Part shown: in pieces, positions 60,861-64,000 of the stretch
Position numbering within the stretch: position 1 is the first letter of the stretch
Layout of the letters: each line of letters starts with the position of its first letter
Assembly (NCBI RefSeq): GCF_036850765.1
Contig: NC_089495.1
Span: 61,914,410 to 61,978,409, forward strand
DNA: 64,000 bases
Direction: 5' to 3'
Source: Saccopteryx bilineata
Lineage: Eukaryota > Chordata > Mammalia > Chiroptera > Emballonuridae
Program-made: the position numbers and the translations under genes
The notes under the pieces: model-generated
The model's input: the letters and a program-made list of their open reading frames with translations, nothing else
The model's database searches: none
What the model was told of the DNA's origin: nothing

Positions 60861-63012
60861 TGCTCTGAGGAAATAAGTTTTTATGAGACAGGCAGGCTTC
60901 TAGCAGTAATCTTAACTATTGCATCTATATTCTTTTCATAGATCTTATACTAGAAAAGACTTATATGTTTTTTTTTCTGACTAATTTGATGTTAACTCTA
61001 GCTTCATTTTCTTAATTCTTGGTCTTCAATGTGAACATCTTGACCCTAAGTGGTCCTGCCTGATTCATAGCTCTCTCACATTTCAGTATTACTTCTATGT
61101 GCAATGAATTCTACATTTTCTATCACAGATTATCCCTTTCTTTCCTTTTTTTTTTTTTAAACAGTTCACACCTAAACTTGGATGAAAAACCTTAACTGAG
61201 ACACTGGAGCCTGCCCACAGCTCCTGGAGACAGTCCTCTTTCTTCCTGGCAGACGGCAATTTGTGGGCATGACGTGCTACCAGTGCTTCTGCTTTAATAA
61301 ATCTCCCATCTCTTAGCAATCTAGAGCACAGCCTCAACCTGTCTAGTGTTTCAGCCAGCTTAATTTTTATAGGTGAATCAAGCTTGGGAGCTACTAGTGG
61401 ATTTTCTAGTTGTGCTCACAAATAACTATAACTTTTAAAGTTTTGAAGTAGGACAGTATCAATTTGTCAACGTAAAAAACTTCCAAACCTGTAAGAATTT
61501 TTTATGAGTTTATTTGAGTCAAACTATCGAGAATTGCCAAGAAGAAAAGTCTCAATGGATTGAAAAAGTGCTCCAGAAAACGGCAGTTTTACCACTTACT
61601 TTATATATCAGAATCAAAGGGGAAGACTTACAGAGGTTACAGGAAACGGACTGGTGATAGGTTAGGGAGGTGAGAAAAAGCAAAGCAGGGAAATTTCTGG
61701 GATTGGCTAAAAGTAAAAAATGTATTGTATATACCATACTAAAATTGCTTTTACAATAGCAAGAATAAGATAGTTAATAGTTAATTAACATTATAATAGC
61801 AAAAATGATGGGGTTTGTTGGTTCCCCACTCCGGTGGGATGCCTGCTCTGAGGGGCCAGGAAGGGATTACCCTTATATTTCAAAGGCATGTTATCAGGTA
61901 CCATATTGTACTTGCAAAAGACAATAGACAGGCTAGATTAAATTAAATTTTTACCTTTATTAGAGAAAAATGCCTCTGTAGGACATGACTACCCACCATA
62001 AACTGCTTTTATTTAGAAAGTTTTAGTTTCAGGCCATCCTGTGTGGTTCCTTTAGGTATCTGAGCTTGCAAGGCCACCATGAAGGTTTTGCCTGAGTTTT
62101 TCAGCTTCAGCATGTGGTCACCTTTTTGTCCACAAATTCATATTGACTCTTCAGTATCTAGTTTAATATAAGTTTCTCTTTTAAAAATAACCCTGAAGTT
62201 GCTTTCATACAAGTGCTTGGTTTATCAGAGTAGAAATAACAACTTTACTTTATGGACATCGTATGTCAGACCCAGTCACTATCTCTTTCATTCTTTCCCC
62301 AGCAATTTGTCATTATAATTCAGACTACACCAATAATTGAGAGATTAGTGGCACACAGTTATGCAATTTTTATTATACTTCTTGATGTTTTGACTAAACT
62401 TTCACTACCAGGGCACCTATTTCCAATTATTTATACTCCCACTGCCAATTTGTAAAGTGATTTTATCTAAAGGCAAGTTTTTATAAAACATAAATATTTT
62501 TTTGTTTTCTGAAATCTGTACCTCCAGAATGCTTATGATAAATTGTAGTCTTACATACACACACGCAGACACATACAACACCCCTTTGTTAATATTTTAA
62601 ACATGGCATACCATTATATCAGATATTGAAATATAATTTTATAGCACAGTTTTCTCAAATAAAAATAAATGTATTTTATGAAAAGGAAAATGTTCAGTTT
62701 ACAAAAAAAATAATTGTGTTAGGAAATCAAACATCCATCTTTCTGTCCGATCATAATTATAGCAGTATTTTCTTATTTTCCAATGATGTATTTAAATCAT
62801 ATCAAATATGTTGTTCTTAACTTCGAACACAATGAAAGAAATCATTAGATATTAAGAAGAATATTCATATAAAAATTTTAAAATTATATTTAGACATTCA
62901 GAATGTACTTTGAGACTGTACACCAATCACAATTCTGGGAGTAAAATAAATTTTTATGAACTATTAGAAATACCAACAATCAAAAATTGAGGTTGTTCTA
63001 GTAAACTAGGAT
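60861..63012. other. Unassigned DNA, some LTR-like pieces
   Basis: 61150-61340 ('cacctaaacttggatgaaaaacc', then 'tgctttaataaatctccc') resembles the R/U5 end of an LTR, but I could not bound it. 61800-62120 has mixed composition and may be a worn repeat. No gene seen. A degenerate CA stretch lies at 62555-62580. Confidence 0.35.
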
Positions 63013-63624
63013 ATAAGGTCTCAATATCTACAGTAAAGTCATGGTGCCCTTTTGTCTGGTCACATAGGAAAGCAACAAAAGACGATAGAAATGTGAAATC
63101 CACACCAAATAAAAGGAAAACCCTCCCAGTTTCTGTAGGATGATGTGGCAACATGTACGTATGCGCAGATGATGACATAACACCATGTATACAGCAGAGC
63201 AGCCCACAGACATGCCAGTCAAGATGTGGATGGTACAGAGGAAAGTTCAGTGTGTTCTGTGGCTTGCTAAATTAGAATCCGTGACCAAAGTGCAATGTGA
63301 ATATCAGCACGTTTATAACGAAGCGCCACCACATAGGAATAACATTACTTAGTGGGATAAGCAGTTGAAGGAAACCGGCAGTTTGGTGGAGAAACCCTGT
63401 TCTGGTAGTCCATCAGTCGTGACGAGTCTGTAGAGGCTATAAGGGATAGCTACCTAAGGAGCCTTAAAAAAAATCTGCGTGAGCCCACATTGAACTGCAC
63501 TGAATAGGTATGAAACTGGGAGAGTTTTTCTTTTATTCGGTGCAGATTTCACATTTCTATTGTCTTTTGTTGCTTTCCTATGACCAGTCAAAAGTGCACC
63601 ATGACTTTACGGACACACTTATAT
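63013..63624 (+). mobile_element. Tc1/mariner-like transposon with ~110-bp inverted repeats
   Basis: The left repeat (about 63013-63135) and right repeat (about 63512-63624) are inverted copies. Starting from GTAAAGTCATGGTGC (63033) against its reverse at 63597-63611, about 100 bp align with few changes and one 2-bp gap. Only about 380 bp lie between, holding a transposase relic. The outermost bases differ ('ctcaatatctaca' on the left against 'tgtgtcc' on the right), so the left tip may be altered. 'ATATA' at the right and 'ATATA' at 63011-63015 fit a TA target. A SINE starts right after the right end. Confidence 0.85.
63224..63475 (+). pseudogene. Tc1/mariner-like transposase N-terminal relic
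   Basis: From the ATG at 63224 the frame reads MVQRKVQCVLWLAKLESVT, then VYNEAPPHRNNIT, a stop, WDKQLKETGSLVEK and SGSPS. This is the helix-turn-helix DNA-binding region found at the start of many IS630/Tc1/mariner-type proteins (the 'KFxETGSxxxKxRxGRPS' pattern, Pfam family DUF4817 as I recall). Stops occur near 63346 and 63430, and only a short continuation (SYLRSLKKNLRE-like, other frame) follows. The catalytic DDE domain is absent. Not functional. Confidence 0.75.
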
Positions 63625-63625
63625 A

Positions 63626-64000
63626 GGCCCTGGCCAGTTGGCTCAGTGGTAGAACATTGTCCTGGCGTGTGGGTGTCTTGGGTTCAATTCCTTGTCAGGG
63701 CACACAGGAAAAACTACCATCTGCTTCTCCATCCTTTCCCTTCCACTTCTCTTCATTTTACCTTTCCTCAGCCATGGGCTTGGTTGGTTTCATGAGTTGG
63801 CCCTGAGCGCTGAGGATGGCTCCATAGAGCCTCTACCTCAGGTGCTTAAAAATAGCTCAGTTGTGAGTATGGCCCCAGATGGGCAGAGCATCACCGGGCA
63901 GTGGCTTGCCAAGTGGATCCTGGTAGGGACAAATGTAGAAGTCTGTCTCTCTGTCTCCCCATCTCTCACTTTAAATAAATAAATAAATAAATAAATAAAT
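63626..64000 (+). mobile_element. tRNA-derived SINE, type A, reaches window end
   Basis: Head 'ggccctggccagttggctc' at 63626-63644 with box B-like GGTTCAATTCC. CT block, body and an (AAAT)n tail that runs to the end of the window. Its right flank is outside, so the target duplication cannot be checked. Confidence 0.9.

Overview
The window looks like a gene-poor stretch of a bat nuclear genome. The evidence is the interspersed repeats. About twenty copies of tRNA-derived SINEs are present, and the most frequent type (about 340-400 bp, ending in a short A-rich tail) resembles the Rhin-1-type SINE that I know from horseshoe, leaf-nosed and related bats (Rhinolophoidea, Yinpterochiroptera). I recognised it from memory, not from a search, so the group is probable and the species unknown. 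I find no intact host protein-coding gene, rRNA, functional tRNA or CRISPR array. Most short open frames are read-through of SINEs, L1 tails or AT-rich unique DNA. For convenience I name the SINE types here: A = long Rhin-1-like type, B = long type with internal GCTTGAGC-like repeats, C and D = short (about 150-200 bp) VES-like types.

Layout. 0-13 kb: SINEs, 5'-truncated L1 tails with target-site duplications (TSDs), and a solo LTR inserted inside an older SINE (11.75-12.34 kb). 13-22 kb: an old hAT relic, an L1 broken by two SINEs, then long AT-rich unique DNA. 22-29 kb: a decayed ERV-L-like element on the minus strand (reverse transcriptase and RNase H remnants) cut by SINEs, including a SINE inside a SINE. 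29-39 kb: LTR-like segments, a decayed minisatellite, two hAT elements and a piggyBac relic that still encodes the transposase C-terminus. 39-42 kb: an L1 with a 5' inversion. 43-49 kb: SINEs, a 530-bp solo LTR with a perfect 5-bp TSD, an old L1 5' region and a fresh-looking SINE. 49.5-50.5 kb: a processed RAN GTPase retropseudogene with a perfect 16-bp TSD. 50.9-51.5 kb: an internally deleted mariner. 52-61 kb: an old inverted L1, a betaretrovirus-type solo LTR with a perfect 6-bp TSD, a 70-bp duplication, and three more solo LTRs. 63.0-63.6 kb: a Tc1/mariner-like element with inverted repeats of about 110 bp, followed by a SINE that runs off the window.

The sequence is best read as a record of retrotransposition (L1 supplying the enzymes for SINEs and the RAN retrocopy), retroviral insertion with LTR-LTR recombination, and cut-and-paste DNA transposition. 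The most notable point is that piggyBac, mariner, Tc1-like and hAT copies, each with recognisable ends, sit in one 64-kb window of a bat that does not look like a vesper bat, the group best known for recent DNA transposon activity. All family names rest on recognition of motifs, ends and duplicated target sites; no database search was possible.
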